64,000 bases of DNA from Quercus robur (GCF_932294415.1 NC_065541.1:49826290-49890289), one strand, 5' to 3'; positions 25,101 through 36,917 are shown, numbered from the stretch's first letter. Numbers and translations are program-made. The notes: a model not told the origin generated them from the sequence alone.

Positions 25101-27499
25101 AGCCTCAGCCTATTTAAGCTTGGCAACTTCGCTTCTAACCGCCTCGGCATGCTCCTTCGATGGTCGCTGAGGAGGCTGTCTCCTGGGCATAACGGCAGGG
25201 TTCACGTTGAGTCGGTGACAAATGAAATTCAGGTCCACCCCCGGGGCTTCATACGGGTCCCATGCAAAAACGTCCACATTGGCTCGGAGGAATTCCAGCA
25301 AACTCGCTTTCTCTTGCAAAGGCAAATTGGCCCCAATCTGGAAGAATTTTTCTGGATCATCAGCAACAACTACCTTCTCCAAATTTTCACACTCTACCCA
25401 TTGGCTGGCACGTCTAAGCCTGATACTGGGGACTTTAATTGCTATAACTCATTGTCGGCCGTAGCCGAGGTTTCTGCTTCTGGCCGATGCTGTATAGCCG
25501 CTACTAGGCACTGCCGAGCAGCCGCCTGACTCCCTACTATTTCCAGCACTTGGTCTCCAAATGGATACTTTACCTTCTGATGTAGAGTGGACGAAACCGC
25601 TTTAAGGGTGTGAAGCCAAGGTCTGCCTACAATAGCCGTGTACGGAGAAAAAACATCCACGACAATAAAGTCCACCTCCACCACATCCGTACCTGACTGC
25701 ACGGGCAGCCTGATTAGCCCCATGGGAGTGACCAACCTTCCCTCAAAACTTACTAGAGGGGAATTATAGGTTGTTAAGTCCTCTGGTTTCAAACCTAGCC
25801 CTTTGTACAAATCTGGATACATCACATCCACAGCGCTTCCCTGATCAACCATCACTCTTCTGACATCGTACCCGCTAATCCTCAACGTTACCACCAAGGC
25901 ATCCTCATGGGGCTGTATGGTCCCAACCATATCCTCATCTGAAAAGCCCAAAATCAGGGGGACACGCCTCTTGGCCTTCTTCAATGCTTGAGAGTGATCC
26001 TCGGCTGGGGAGCGGGACACCGACAACACTCTGAAGGGGCAAGATCCAGTCCTTCCCAGGGCCGTAAAGATAACGTTAATCGTACCCAGGGGGAGCCTTG
26101 ATGAAGCGTCCCCACGCACCTCGGAACCTGCTTGGCTCGCCCTTCCACTAGAGTGATGCAAGAGTTGCTTTAATTTCCCTTCACGGACCAACTGTTCCAA
26201 GTGGTCCCATAAATTCCTACAGTTGTCCGTCGTGTGCCCATGATCCTGATGATAATGGCAATACAAACTCGGGTTGCATTTTCTAGGCTCTCCCGCCATC
26301 TTGTTCGGCCATTTGAAGAATGGCTCATTCTTTATCTTCTCCAAAACCTGCTGAACGGGCTCCCGAAATACTGCATTAACAACCTGAGCGTCCGCCGAGC
26401 CTGACTGCCCAACAAAATCCCTCTGTGATCGGCTGTTATTATAACGGTCCGACCTGAAATCCCTCCTCTCCTGAGGGATCACCTTGGCCTTTCCTTTCCC
26501 CTGAAGTTGATCTTCCTCTACCTTTCTGTACTTATCTATTCTGTCCATCAGCTGGCGCACACTAATGACAGGTTTACCCGTCAAGGATTTCCTCAAATCG
26601 TGATCAGCTGGGAGACCAGCCTTGAAAGTGGTTATAGCCACATGATCATTCTTTCCCTCTATTTCGTTAAACATTTCCCAGTACCTATCCGAGTAACTCT
26701 TGAGAGTCTCGCCCTCTCACATAGACAAAGTCAACAAGGATCCCAAAGGCCGAGGAGTCCTGCTGCATGTAATAAAACGAGCACCAAAAGCCCGAGTCAG
26801 TGTTTTGAAAGATCCAACAGAATTGGCCCTTAAGCCATTGAACCACCTCATCACCGTCGGACCCAAACTCGATGGAAAAATCTTGCACATCAAAGCATCA
26901 TCCCTGGAGTGAATAGCCATCTTCTGGCTGTAATAGCTTACATGTTCCACCGGATCTGAATGGCCATCATACAGAGAGAACGTAGGCTGATGGAACCGCT
27001 GAGGATGGGTAGCATCGTCTATGTTTCTCGTAAAGGGCGACTTGGAAATTTGGCTCAAGGCTTTGTTCATGGCATTGTTTCCCAAGCCCCTGCTAGTTGG
27101 ACTTCTACGCTTACGTCGATGGCGGTGCTCCTCTTCATAGGAGAAAGTCTCGCTTGGTGGAGTTCTCGATCTCCGCCTATAACTAGCTTCATCCGACTCC
27201 TCAGACGATGGCTCGGAGCAAGGTGGAGAACGCTCTCGCCGTGCATGGCGCAATTCTCTCTTCAAATCTGCAATCTCACGTTGCAGATTCCCATCATACT
27301 TCGCGTGGGAGACGTGACTCTTCCCACGAGAGTGGCTCCTGGTTGTATGGGTTGTACGTACACTCCCTTCATAGCCTTCTCCCCGTTCAAGACTCCTTCG
27401 AGGACCACCGTGTTGAGAGCCCCTTGACTCCTCCTGGTGCAGGTTGACATCCTCCTGATGCGGTCCCACCGCGGGGTGATGTGGACCCACTTCCTCCAT
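22140..27499 (-). pseudogene. gag-pol region of element B (fossil)
   Basis: Minus strand, right to left: basic/Ser-rich leader and gag core near 26720-27480 (RFHQPTFSLYDGHSDPVEHV); a CHYHQDHGHTTDNCRNL segment near 26200-26270; protease near 25560-25890 (MVDQGSAVDVMYPDLYKG); reverse transcriptase at about 24250-25080 (VYINDMVVKS at the active-site box); RNase H; second RNase H near 23470-23880 (YVDGAVNQRGAGLG); integrase at about 22500-23200 with CDQCQRYAPN, DIVGPFPK and LVSDNGLQFDS. Interrupted about five times; not a working copy. Confidence 0.85.
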
Positions 27500-27543
27500 C
27501 AGAAACGTTGCACCGGAAGTCCTTTAAGCTAACACAAGCTCTC

Positions 27544-27561
27544 CCCATAGACGGCACCAAT
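27544..27561 (-). other. Primer-binding site of element B
   Basis: On the minus strand, TTGGTGCCGTCTATGGGG abuts the inner end of the LTR. It corresponds to A's primer site with small differences. Confidence 0.75.
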
Positions 27562-28357
27562 TGTAAGGACGCGATTTGTAACGACCCGTAACGGTGTTGG
27601 ATTCGCACGTAAAAAGGCCCAAACAATATGATTTGTAGAGCGTGGGTGTAAAGAACTAGGTTAACTTTTGTATAATGAAAAGATTTACTCCCACGTATAT
27701 TGAAAGTCTTAAGTTGGTACAACGATTGTTCCCTTTGGTAATCGGTACAGTTCTTTTTCTCTCTTTTTGCTCTTTTTCTTTTGTCTGTGTTTTTCTTTCT
27801 TTCTTTTTTCTTTTCTGTTTCGATCCCCCCTCTCTTGTATGTTCTTCTTTCAGTTTATATACCACCCTTTGCCTTCCATCCTCACCGCACACGTGTAGAT
27901 TAGGTTCGGAGGATTTCTTTCTGTCCCATCCAGCACCTTCTGGAACTTCCTATGGGCAGCTATAAGGCTGCCTCCTTACTGTTCAGGTATCACCTCCACA
28001 TTAATGCGGTCAGAGAGTTGGTTGAGAAGTCATTAATGCGGAGGCAGCTGTGGCTATAGATATTTGTTTATCTTTTCCCTTTTACCCTTGGTCTGTGATC
28101 CTATCTGCATTGGTGACATAATTCTGAGGCCCAGCTGCCACAAGACCGCGCCCTGTTCGTCCTCGGACGCACAGTGTCGAGGAGTATGGCGTCCTCGGAC
28201 GAATACAGCACCTCACCCTCGTGATACTGACTACCACCCCCTTCAGTAATTACCTTATGACTGGACTTGGCTTCTTTGGACGGATATGCATCCTCGGATG
28301 GGCCACAAGCCCAACAATCCTGACCTTAATGGGCCTATTGATCGAACGGCGCCCACA
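27562..28357 (-). repeat. 5' LTR of element B
   Basis: 796 bp. In element orientation it starts TGTGGGCGCCG at 28357 and ends CCTTACA at 27562. A TATATAAAC-type TATA box reads on the minus strand near 27850-27860. Several GTCCTCGGACG-type words occur in it, echoing the core of the tandem arrays. The boundaries are confirmed by the related solo LTR at 37091-37831. Confidence 0.82.
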
Positions 28358-28632
28358 GTAGATTATTACAAGTTGTTATTGGTAGGCAAAAAAGTAGTTT
28401 CATTGGTAAGTTTAAATTAGAATTAATAAAAATTTACCATATTTGATTTGTTATGAAAGTGTTGTGAAAATTATTGTGGACAAACCAAAAATAATATAGC
28501 AAATATACTACAACTTTATGCATTCACCAAAAAAAAAAAAAAAAAAAGAGCAAAACAATAAAAGTTAAACAAACCAAAACTACTATAGCGAAATTACTGT
28601 AATTTTTCTCATTTACTCTTTATATATATATA
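28358..28632. other. Spacer between elements B and C
   Basis: AT-rich DNA ending in (TA)n at about 28621-28632. The last five bases, ATATA, are the target duplication of element C. Confidence 0.7.
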
Positions 28633-29231
28633 TGTAAGGACACGATTCGTAACGACCCGTAACAATGTTGGGTTCGTACGTAAAAAGGCCCAAACAATAT
28701 CATTTGTAGAGCGTAGGTTTGAAAGGCTAGGCCTTAGTCACCAGACGGTGGGTTTTTCGTGGTGTTCATACATGGTTAAGTCGTTTTCGCCCTAGGAGTC
28801 TTTCTCTTGGAGGCGGGCTAGGAGGCTCTAGTTTTTGGCCATTTTTCCCAGCCCCTTTCTGGATCGCTTACTTTTCCTTTTATACTAGCATGTATTCCTT
28901 ATCCTTCGTCCACGTGTAGGTTCGTCCTTCCAGGACAGATATTTGTCCCATCAGCCCATACCCAGAGTGGTTGGGGGTGGTTGTAAAAGCTGAGGAGTAT
29001 AGCTCTGTCAGGTGCAGAGTATTGAATGGCAGTAAGGGCAGCTTTCCATGGTTGTTACACTTTCCAGCGTATCCTTCTTTATTGACCTAGATATTTTAGA
29101 TTTTTTCCAAGCTGCTCCTATACCGTTTTTGCCCTTCCTTCCAGCGAGACCTCGGACATGCCGAGGACTGAATCGTCCTCGGCTGTGTCCCAAGACTATT
29201 TTGTACTTACCACAAATTATTGGGCCCCACA
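28633..29231 (-). repeat. 3' LTR of element C (left copy)
   Basis: Plus-strand ends are TGTAAGGACACG and GGGCCCCACA. 599 bp, nearly identical to the right copy over its shared length. The first ~75 bp resemble the matching end of B's LTR. Confidence 0.88.
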
Positions 29232-30960
29232 ATAGCCCCTCAAAACCCTGCTGTCCAACCTTCTGGGCGGAGAGGAGGGTTTTGGCAATGCCAAGCCTTT
29301 ATTACGGCTCGTTTAACTCTGTCCTTCATTAATGTTGGTGTCTCTTCATTTACCCAGGAAACATACCGGGCTACGAGACATTCCTCTGAGCTCGTTCACA
29401 ATGCGTTTCCTGCCGTTTGGTTTATCCGAAATGCGTCTTTAATGATTTCCCTTTACGAGACCATTTAAATTCGACGGTTATTGACGGTGTAGGGAAGCGG
29501 AACGGGTATATTCTCGCTTACCGATTTTCTTGGAAATATGGGTAAATTAAATTCCTTCCGTTTTGCCCCTCATATAAGAAGGAAAGCAAAAGGTTACCCC
29601 ACTTACACAGAACCCTTTCAATCCTTTTGAAATCTGAAAATCCTTAGCCTCCTTCAGAATTTCCCTTATCCACTTGTTTACACCTTGAATCGTGATAACT
29701 CCAAGATAGGAGTAGGAATGAAGAGACCATACCCTTCCCAGAAATGCTACGTTCTTGCGAAACTCAAAATGGCTCGGTCAGGGCAAAGATGAGAGAGACT
29801 CAAGATACCTCTCATCCTCCTTTCAATCAAAATCCGAAGCAGGGGCTCGTCAGGTCAAACTTTCGGCGCGACTGAGCTGGGGTCACCCATTATCAGTACC
29901 AGCCGCTCTCTCATGAGCATAGCTAACATGGCACCAGCGTGTTAGGAGTCAGGACTGACACAGGGACTAAGTGCCCCTGCTTCTTCCTCTCTTCGTTCAC
30001 TGGTGCCTCCTTTTGCCTCTCTTTCTTCTTCTTTCCACTACCAGATCCATCCTGATGTTTTTCCTTCTTCCTCTTCTTCTCCTCCTTCTTTCTCTAAGGA
30101 AGGTCCTCCTCTCAATATGAGCGCTATTGGGGCAAAGTTTGGAAGGACTTCGGAAACGAGTTTAAAAAGACATCTGACTGTTTATTTGTCTTATTGTTGT
30201 TGTTGTTGTTGTTTTTTTTTTTTTTTTTTTTTTTTTTTGTAATCCACCTTCTGTATAGGCTTGTTTAAGCCCTTCTTTATACGTTGTAATACCTCTTTAT
30301 ATTAATAAAAGTCGTTATTGCTTTATTTCACATGTTCTATCTCTTTATTTCTGAAATGGTTACGCCGTGAATAGACATACTATCTTGTGAATTCTTTTTA
30401 TTTTTACACTTTGACCGATGTCTAGGACCGAAATCCTAGTTAATAAAAAGATCTTACTCTGTGTTTATTGAAACTATCCGACTTTATAATACTGAATCGA
30501 ACAAATGATACTTAGGGCTGAAACCCATATTAAGAAGAAAAAGAAAGGATATTATGATGAGCTTATTGGGGCGGTCTGGCACAATACTACCGACCTAAGA
30601 GCACAATACTTAGGGCCGAAATCCCTTATGAAGGAAAAAGGCGCTATTATGAACTTACGAGTGATGTTCGGCACAATAATACCGACTTGAACAAATGACA
30701 CTTAGGGTCAAAACTCTTGCTAAGGAAAAGATATTATCATGAATTTAATAGAGTTGTTTGGCACAATAATGCCAACCTGAGAAAACAACACTTACCCCAA
30801 AATAGTCAAGATGACAACTGAATGCTCGGTGCGGTGTAGGAGGTAATCATCCGAAGACATATAACCCAAAAATAAACAGCTCCTCCAGGTTGCTGAGTAA
30901 TAGGGCGTTTCACCATCTTCCTAACAACTTTCAAAGCTTTAACCTTTTCTGGTATTTGAC
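29232..30960 (+). other. Antisense gene-like region inside element C
   Basis: Read on the plus strand, opposite to the element, this has the texture of a promoter, leader and trailer. CTCATATAAGAAGG near 29570 is a TATA-like box, and a C/T-rich leader follows. A Ser/Leu/Pro-rich unclear coding zone lies around 29930-30180, and a T-run near 30212-30238. TATTAATAAAAGTCG near 30300 is a poly(A)-like signal. From ~30380 to 30800 there are decayed repeats of a CTTAGGGCCGAAA-type unit. No long intact ORF. The position between the array and the 3' LTR matches where Tat elements are known to carry extra ORFs. Confidence 0.45.
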
Positions 30961-31945
30961 CCGAGGATTGAGCAACTTAGAATTTTTATTAAGTAGCCGA
31001 CCTTCCCATAGGTTTGAGTTCGAGGACCATGCAATACCCTGGTTCTGTCCAAAACTCAGTTTTTCTTCCAAGTAATTGGTTTCCCCATAGTTTTGAGTCC
31101 GAGGACTATACAATACCTTGGTTCTTTCCAAAACTCAGTTTTCTCATCTAAGTGGTTGGTTTCCCCACAGGTTTGAATCCGAGGACCATGCAATACCCTG
31201 GTTCTGTCCAAAACTCAGTTTTTCTTCCAAGTAGTTGGTTTCCCCATAGGTTTGAGTCCGAGAACCATACAATACCTTGGTTCTGTCCAAAACTCAGTTT
31301 TCTCATCTAAGTGGTTGGTTTCCCCATAGGTTTGAGTCCGAGGACCATGCAATACCCTGGTTCTGTCCAAAACTCAATTTTTTCATCTAAGTGGTTGGTT
31401 TCCCCATAGGTTTGAGTCCAAGGACCACGCAATACCTTGGTTCTGTCCAAAACTCAGTTTTCTCATCTAAGTGGTTGGTTTCCCAATAGGTTTGAGTCCG
31501 AGGACCATGCAATATCCTGGTTCTATCCAAAACTCAGTTTTTTCATCTAAGTAGTTGGTTTCCCCATAGGTTTGAGTTCGAGGACCATGCAATACCTTGG
31601 TTCTGTCCAAAACTCAGTTTTCTCATCTAAGTAGTTGGTTTCCCCATAGGTTTGAGTCCGAGGACCGACCATGCAATACCTTGGTTCTATCCAAAACTCA
31701 GTTTTTTCATCTAAGTAGTTGGTTTCCCCATAGGTTTGAGTCCGAGGACCATGCAATACCTTGGTTCTGTCCAAAACTCAATTTTCTCATCTAAGTAGTT
31801 GGTTTCCCCATAGGTTTGAGTCCGAGGACCATGCAATACCTTGGTTCTGTCCAAAACTCAGTTTTTTCATCTAAGTAGTTGGTTTCCCCATAGGTTTGAG
31901 TCCGAGGACCATGCAATACCTTGGTTTTGTCCAAAACTCAGTTTT
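30960..31945 (-). repeat. 80-bp tandem array of element C
   Basis: About 12 units of 80 bp. GTTTGAGTCCGAGGACCATG recurs near 31098, 31178 and onward to ~31905. On the minus strand the core GGTCCTCGGACTCAAACC and the block AAACTGAGTTTTGGACAGAAC align with the units in A and B. The units are close to each other, which points to recent homogenisation. Confidence 0.92.
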
Positions 31946-32146
31946 TGGCATGGGGCCTTGGCTTTAGGGGGATTGGCTCCTCGGCCAAGCCCCTAGAACC
32001 ATCCATGCGATTGACGCTACAAATCGTAGCCCCTAGTCAAGAATCATAGCCCCTAGTGGAACTCTACGCTAGAACACTATAACCGGCTGTTAGAAATGAC
32101 AAGGGAATTGTCTCGACCTACCGTTTATGCCAACACACAAGCCTTC

Positions 32147-32164
32147 CCCACAGACGGCGCCAAT
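32147..32164 (-). other. Primer-binding site of element C
   Basis: On the minus strand, TTGGCGCCGTCTGTGGGG directly abuts the right LTR. It is nearly identical to A's primer site and fixes the element's direction. Confidence 0.8.
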
Positions 32165-32833
32165 TGTAAGGACACGATTCGTAACGACCCGTAACAGTGT
32201 TGGGTTCGTACGTAAAAAGGCCCAAACAATATCATTTGTAGAGCGTGGGTTTGAAAGGCTAGGCCTTAGTCACCAGACGGTGGGTTTTTCGTGGTGTTCA
32301 TACATGGTTAAGTCGTTTTCGCCCTAGGAGTCTTTCTCCTGAAGGCGGGCTGGGAGGCTCTGGTTTTTGGCCATTTTTCCCAGCCCCCTTTTTGGATCGC
32401 TTACTTTTCCTTTTATACTAGCATGTATTCCTTATCCTTCGTCCACGTGTAGGTTCGTCCTTCCAGGACAGATATTTGTCCCATCAGCCCATACCCAGAG
32501 TGGTTGGGGGTGGTTGTAAAAGCTGAGGAGTATGGCTCTGTCAGGTGCAGAGTATTGAATGGCAGTAAGGGCAGCTTTCCATGGTCGTTACACTTTCCAA
32601 CGTATCCTTCTTTATTGACCTAGATATTTTAGATTTTTTCCAAGCTGCTCCTATACCGTTTTTGCCCTTCCTTCCAGCGAGACCTCGGACATGCCGAGGA
32701 CTGAATCGTCCTCGGTTGTGTCCCAAGACTATTTTGTACTTATTCTACCGAGCCTGGGCTATAACCCTCCTCGGCTCGGGCCTTGGGCCCCAACGAATGA
32801 ATGGGCTAGGGCCACAAATTATTGGGCCCCACA
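32165..32833 (-). repeat. 5' LTR of element C (right copy)
   Basis: 669 bp, TGTAAGGACACG...GGGCCCCACA on the plus strand. On the minus strand TATAAAAGG near 32408-32416 is a likely TATA box. Confidence 0.88.
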
Positions 32834-33164
32834 ATATATATAGAAATATACATTGCATTTACAATGTAAATTTATATTGTAAACACATAAAAATTGGTAA
32901 ATGTTGTACACATTTGCAAAATTTGTACAATTTTTTTTTGCAAATGTATATAATATTTGCTACTTTTTGTGTATATACAATGTAAGCTTACATTACAAGT
33001 AAAAAGTAAACATATAAAGATCCTTTAAAAAATAAAAAAAATAAAAAATAAAAAAAAACAAAGTTGGTGAACTTGAAGGAGGAAAAAGGCAAGTCACTAA
33101 ACCAAAAATACGGTTTGTAACACTATTCATGAGCCTATTCACTCTTTTTATATATAGAAAAAAA

Positions 33165-33182
33165 GAGCACAAACCGATGACT

Positions 33183-33224
<42 letters not shown>

Positions 33225-33760
33225 TTAAAGATTAATAGTGCATATTGAACAAACCAAAAATATTGTAGCTTTTATACATTCATCCAATAAGTGTCATAAC
33301 ATTTTCACAAAACATTTATTTTCAGTTGTGGTTGGTCACAGTTTCATATTTTATTATTTTGACTTATAAGAAATTGATACTTTAATAATTGTGAAAATAT
33401 TATAAATTTGTTGAATCAGTATAACAATATATATAAAAAGAAAAAAAAAAGTACAAACGGAAGACTGAAAAAAAGAGCACAAACCGATGACTAAAAAAAA
33501 AAAAAGATTAACAGTAAATATTGAACAAACCAAAAGTATTGTAGTTTTTATACATTTATCCAATAAGTGTCACAACATTTTCACAAAACATTTATTTTCA
33601 ATTGTGGTTGGTCACAGTTTCATATTTTATTATTTTGACTTATAAGAAATTGACACTTTAATAATTGTGAAAATATTGTGAATTTATTGTATCAGTATAA
33701 CAATATATATAAAAAGAAAAAAAAAAGTACAAACGGAAGACTGAAAAAATAAATAAATAA
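33165..33760. repeat. Tandem duplication, unit about 276 bp
   Basis: Two adjacent, highly similar copies. The block GTTGGTCACAGTTTCATATT occurs at 33331 and 33607, and the following AACAATATATATAAAAAG also recurs. A long A-run (~33187-33222) marks the start of the first copy. The unit is non-coding. Confidence 0.85.
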
Positions 33761-33900
33761 ATACAAAGTGGTTCAATAAACCAAAATGGCACTGTAGAGG
33801 CATTGAGGAAAAATAAATAAATAAAAAATAAAAAAATGGACAAACGGAAGACTAAAAAAAAGGAAGACTAAAAAAAGTGTAGCTACTGTAGCTACAATGC

Positions 33901-34913
33901 CAGGGGTGTCAATTGGGGTTAGCGTATTGGGTTCATGTCGTGTCGAAATAGGATATTCGACTAAATGGCTCAACCCTAATCCAACCCATTTAATAATCGT
34001 GTCATGATCCTTTAACCCTAACCCGACCTGTTAATAAGAAGGGTTGACCTGACCCAACCCATTTGACACGCTTAATAAACGAGTCGTGTTGGGTTGACAC
34101 GAATATAACACAACACATTTCAACCTGCATAATATCAAATATAACATCCATCTAAAAATAATTTATTTTGCATCCCAAAAAACAATGCATACGCTTCAAG
34201 TCTTCAACCCACATTCAACAAAAATATAACATTCATCTAGAAATAAGTTCTTTACACTCCAAAAGAAGTGCATATACTTCAACCCAAATTTAAAATAACA
34301 AAGTTTAACAAAAATAAAATAACATAGTTCAACAAAAATATAATATCCTTGGAACTCGCCAAATGCTAAGTATCAATATTAAAAGAATTTGAGCAAATAA
34401 TAGACTAATCCTGATTATGACCACGATTATTATCTATAGATTCTTTGTTGATGTCCAAATTCATAACATCTTCCATAAGTTCATCCAATTTCATTTGTGC
34501 AAGTTCTATGCCAAAAAAAAAAGTATTAGTAGTTCTAGGGTCTGTAAAGTTTTAATTTCCAATTATATCCCTTGTAAATTTTTGTAATTACTCACTTTTC
34601 TTTTTAAATTTAAAATATATGTTGGATATAAAAGGTATTTGACAAATCTAAAATAAAATAAATATTTATTTGTTATACGAGTTAAACAGGTTGTGTTAAT
34701 TGGGTCATTTCGGGTTGACACAAATAAATTGGCGTGTCAAACGTGTCTACTGCGGGTTACGAGGGTTGACCTGCTTGTGACACGTTTCTTATCGTGTCAC
34801 TTTCAGGTTGACCCGTTTATAACCCAAACCCATTAAGACCCAACCCTAACTTGAAAAAACCTATGTCGGATTCGTGTTGTGTTTGCGAGTTGGGTTAAAC
34901 ATTGACACGCCTA
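33901..34913. mobile_element. hAT-type non-autonomous element with 8-bp target duplication
   Basis: Ends are CAGGGGTGTCAAT and ATTGACACGCCTA, an imperfect 13-bp terminal inverted repeat typical of hAT elements. They are flanked by a perfect 8-bp duplication, TACAATGC (33893-33900 and 34914-34921). The 1013-bp interior has no transposase frame. It is rich in subterminal words related to GGGTTGACACG and GACCCAACCC on both strands, likely transposase-binding repeats. Complete as an insertion. Confidence 0.88.
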
Positions 34914-34921
34914 TACAATGC

Positions 34922-36043
34922 TGCTTGGTACTGTAGCTAATGTTCAAAAAAAAAAAAAAAAAAAAAGGAGAAGACAAAGTGGCCCAATAAACTAAAATGG
35001 CACCGTAGACTTGTCAAAGTTATTAGGGGTTGACGGCACTTTCGTCTCATCAATAAAAAGTTATGTAACCCATTAAAATAGCCTATGAGTCACCAACCAT
35101 TCAAATCAAAGGCCCATAAATTGGGGCCTTGGAATCAAGAAGTAAGACCCACAACTTGGCCCAGACAACAACCCATAAATTCAGACCGAGCTGCTAACTA
35201 AATAAGCACTTGGACCAAATTTAAATTGGATCCACAAAGCCAGCAAGCACAGCCCACAAGTTTGGGTTGAACCAGCACATAAGGATGACCAAAGGAGCCC
35301 CACGAAGATAATCTCAAGGCCCATTAATATGGCCACGCAGCAACACATCTAAACCAAATTGATGAAGTCAGCCATCTAAAACCCAAAAAATTAATAATAA
35401 CCAACCTAAGACCCACAGCTGGAAGCCTGAAACAAAACCAAAATTTATGGGAGGGCAAAAGGGTCATTCCAAATCAACTTGGGCCCAGCTAAATTCTAAC
35501 AAATGAGTTTAGGACACTCGTGAAACCCCACGGCGGAGTAGACGAAGTAAAAGGAGAGTTAACTTTTCCTTAAGTGGAGTTCATTATTTACATTTGACAA
35601 ACCTCATTTACTTTTTTATTGTTATTTTTAGTTTTTATTTTATTCATTTATTTAAGGTAAGGTTATAAATGAATTGAGTTCTTAATAAACAACTTTGCCT
35701 TTAAAATATATATTTATATTCATTTATTTTGGAAAAAAAGTCAATATCAAGAGTCCATTTGAGAACAATTTAAAAACTTTTTGCTAAAAGCACTATAAAT
35801 AAAGCTAAAAAGTAGTTGAAATTATACAGTGTGAATCATGAATAGAATCAAAAAGTACAATGGAACTCATAAATAGTAGCAAAATTAAGTTAAATAATAA
35901 AAAAAACTAGCTTTTTAAACCAATGTCAAACGCAACCCAAGCCTAAATTTAGACTTAACTATTAAACGAGTAAACATAATGTGTATATGAACAAGCTCAT
36001 GAGTATAAAGTTCAATAGATTTGAATGCATATAATATTATATA
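34922..36043. other. Repeat-like spacer, no gene seen
   Basis: Contains an A-run near 34947-34966. A GC-richer block at about 35030-35530 is full of words such as GGCCCATAAA and GACCCACAA; it looks like an old non-coding repeat, but I cannot assign a family. Confidence 0.45.
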
Positions 36044-36470
36044 GGCTAAATTGTAAACTATACCCCTAAATTTTGGGGGGTTTTTTGGATTTTACAATCT
36101 TTAAGTTTCAGAATTTAAATTTTACCCCGCTGAAGTTTTGAGATGTTTGGATTTTTCACATCATTTTTGTAGCCTAAAAAAATTAAATAATTAAAAATGG
36201 TAAAGCATAATAAAATGACGTGGTATTATTTTTTTTAGATGAACTAAATACGTGTAGCAAGTTTATGTGACATTTAACAAAAAATATAGACAGAGGGGCT
36301 GCTGATGCAAACATAATAGAACTTTAAAGGATACAATCTAAATTTTAAAATTTTAGGGTATAAAATCTAAACACCCTCAAATTTCAATAGATAAAATTCA
36401 AATTCTGAAATTTCAAGATATAAAATCCAAATACCCTCAAACTTTAGGGATGTAATTTACAATTTAACTT
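36044..36470. mobile_element. MITE-like inverted-repeat element
   Basis: The left end GGCTAAATTGTAAACTATAC and the right end, complement of AAGTTAAATTGTAAATTAC, form long imperfect inverted repeats. These continue inward through CCCTAAATTTTGGGGG and CTCAAACTTTAGGG. About 427 bp, non-coding. Superfamily not assigned because the target duplication is unclear. Confidence 0.65.
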
Positions 36471-36867
36471 ATTATACATTTATAGGTTTATAAGTATTAA
36501 AATATACTTATATAGATTTGTGTGGGCGGGACTTATCCATATTTTGCCCACCTACAATCTGATCGTGTATTGTCTTGTCTGAACTTGTAAATAAGTTAAT
36601 AAGCTATTAAATTATTATTTATAATTTACTGATAAATATATATAGCGCATTTCTTAGTAAAAATATAAAATTTCTTTACAAGACATGGTTGGTGAATCAA
36701 TTTTTTCATAAGTTCATAAATGAAAATTTATCTCATTAACTCTAATAATATAATATTAACTATAATTTAGACATATATTAGCCTATTAGGATAGGCCTAA
36801 GCCTAATTTTACTTTGTGTGCAAGCCAAGTCTTCTACTTGTACTAAAAGCCTATTAGTCTAGGGTTT

Positions 36868-36871
36868 AATA

Positions 36872-36915
<44 letters not shown>
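36868..36915. repeat. (TA)n microsatellite
   Basis: An uninterrupted TA run of about 45 bp in gene-free DNA. Confidence 0.9.

Positions 36916-36917
<2 letters not shown>

Larger units (their letters stand above)
21110..28357 (-). mobile_element. Element B: Ty3/gypsy retrotransposon, Tat/Ogre lineage, broken
   Basis: On the minus strand from right to left: 5' LTR (27562-28357), primer site, gag, protease, reverse transcriptase, two RNase H domains, integrase, then an 80-bp tandem array. The left limit is uncertain; if the antisense extra ORF belongs here, B reaches to about 19.4 kb. No 3' LTR was found. About five interruptions in the coding part. Its protein sequence is close to A's throughout, but the LTR is of another family, shared with C and D at the ends. 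B and A lie tail to tail. Confidence 0.85.
28633..32833 (-). mobile_element. Element C: non-autonomous Tat-related LTR element with both LTRs
   Basis: Bounded by a perfect 5-bp target duplication, ATATA at 28628-28632 and 32834-32838. The left LTR is 28633-29231 and the right LTR 32165-32833. The primer site beside the right LTR shows that the element points to the minus strand. The interior of about 2.9 kb holds no gag or pol. It contains an 80-bp tandem array (~30960-31945) and a region that reads like a transcription unit on the plus strand (~29560-30320). It therefore needs another element's enzymes. The LTRs differ by roughly 11 substitutions over about 590 aligned bases (about 2%, counted by eye). 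At commonly used plant rates that is about one to two million years. Structurally it looks whole for a LARD-like element. Confidence 0.88.

Noticed and set aside
12697-28362. A and B as one single insertion with inverted LTRs
   Set aside because: The LTRs belong to different families and the outer flanks ACATT and GTAGA do not match.
18894-31945. CRISPR-like appearance of regular repeats
   Set aside because: The units are contiguous tandem repeats inside retrotransposons with no spacers, in a plant genome.
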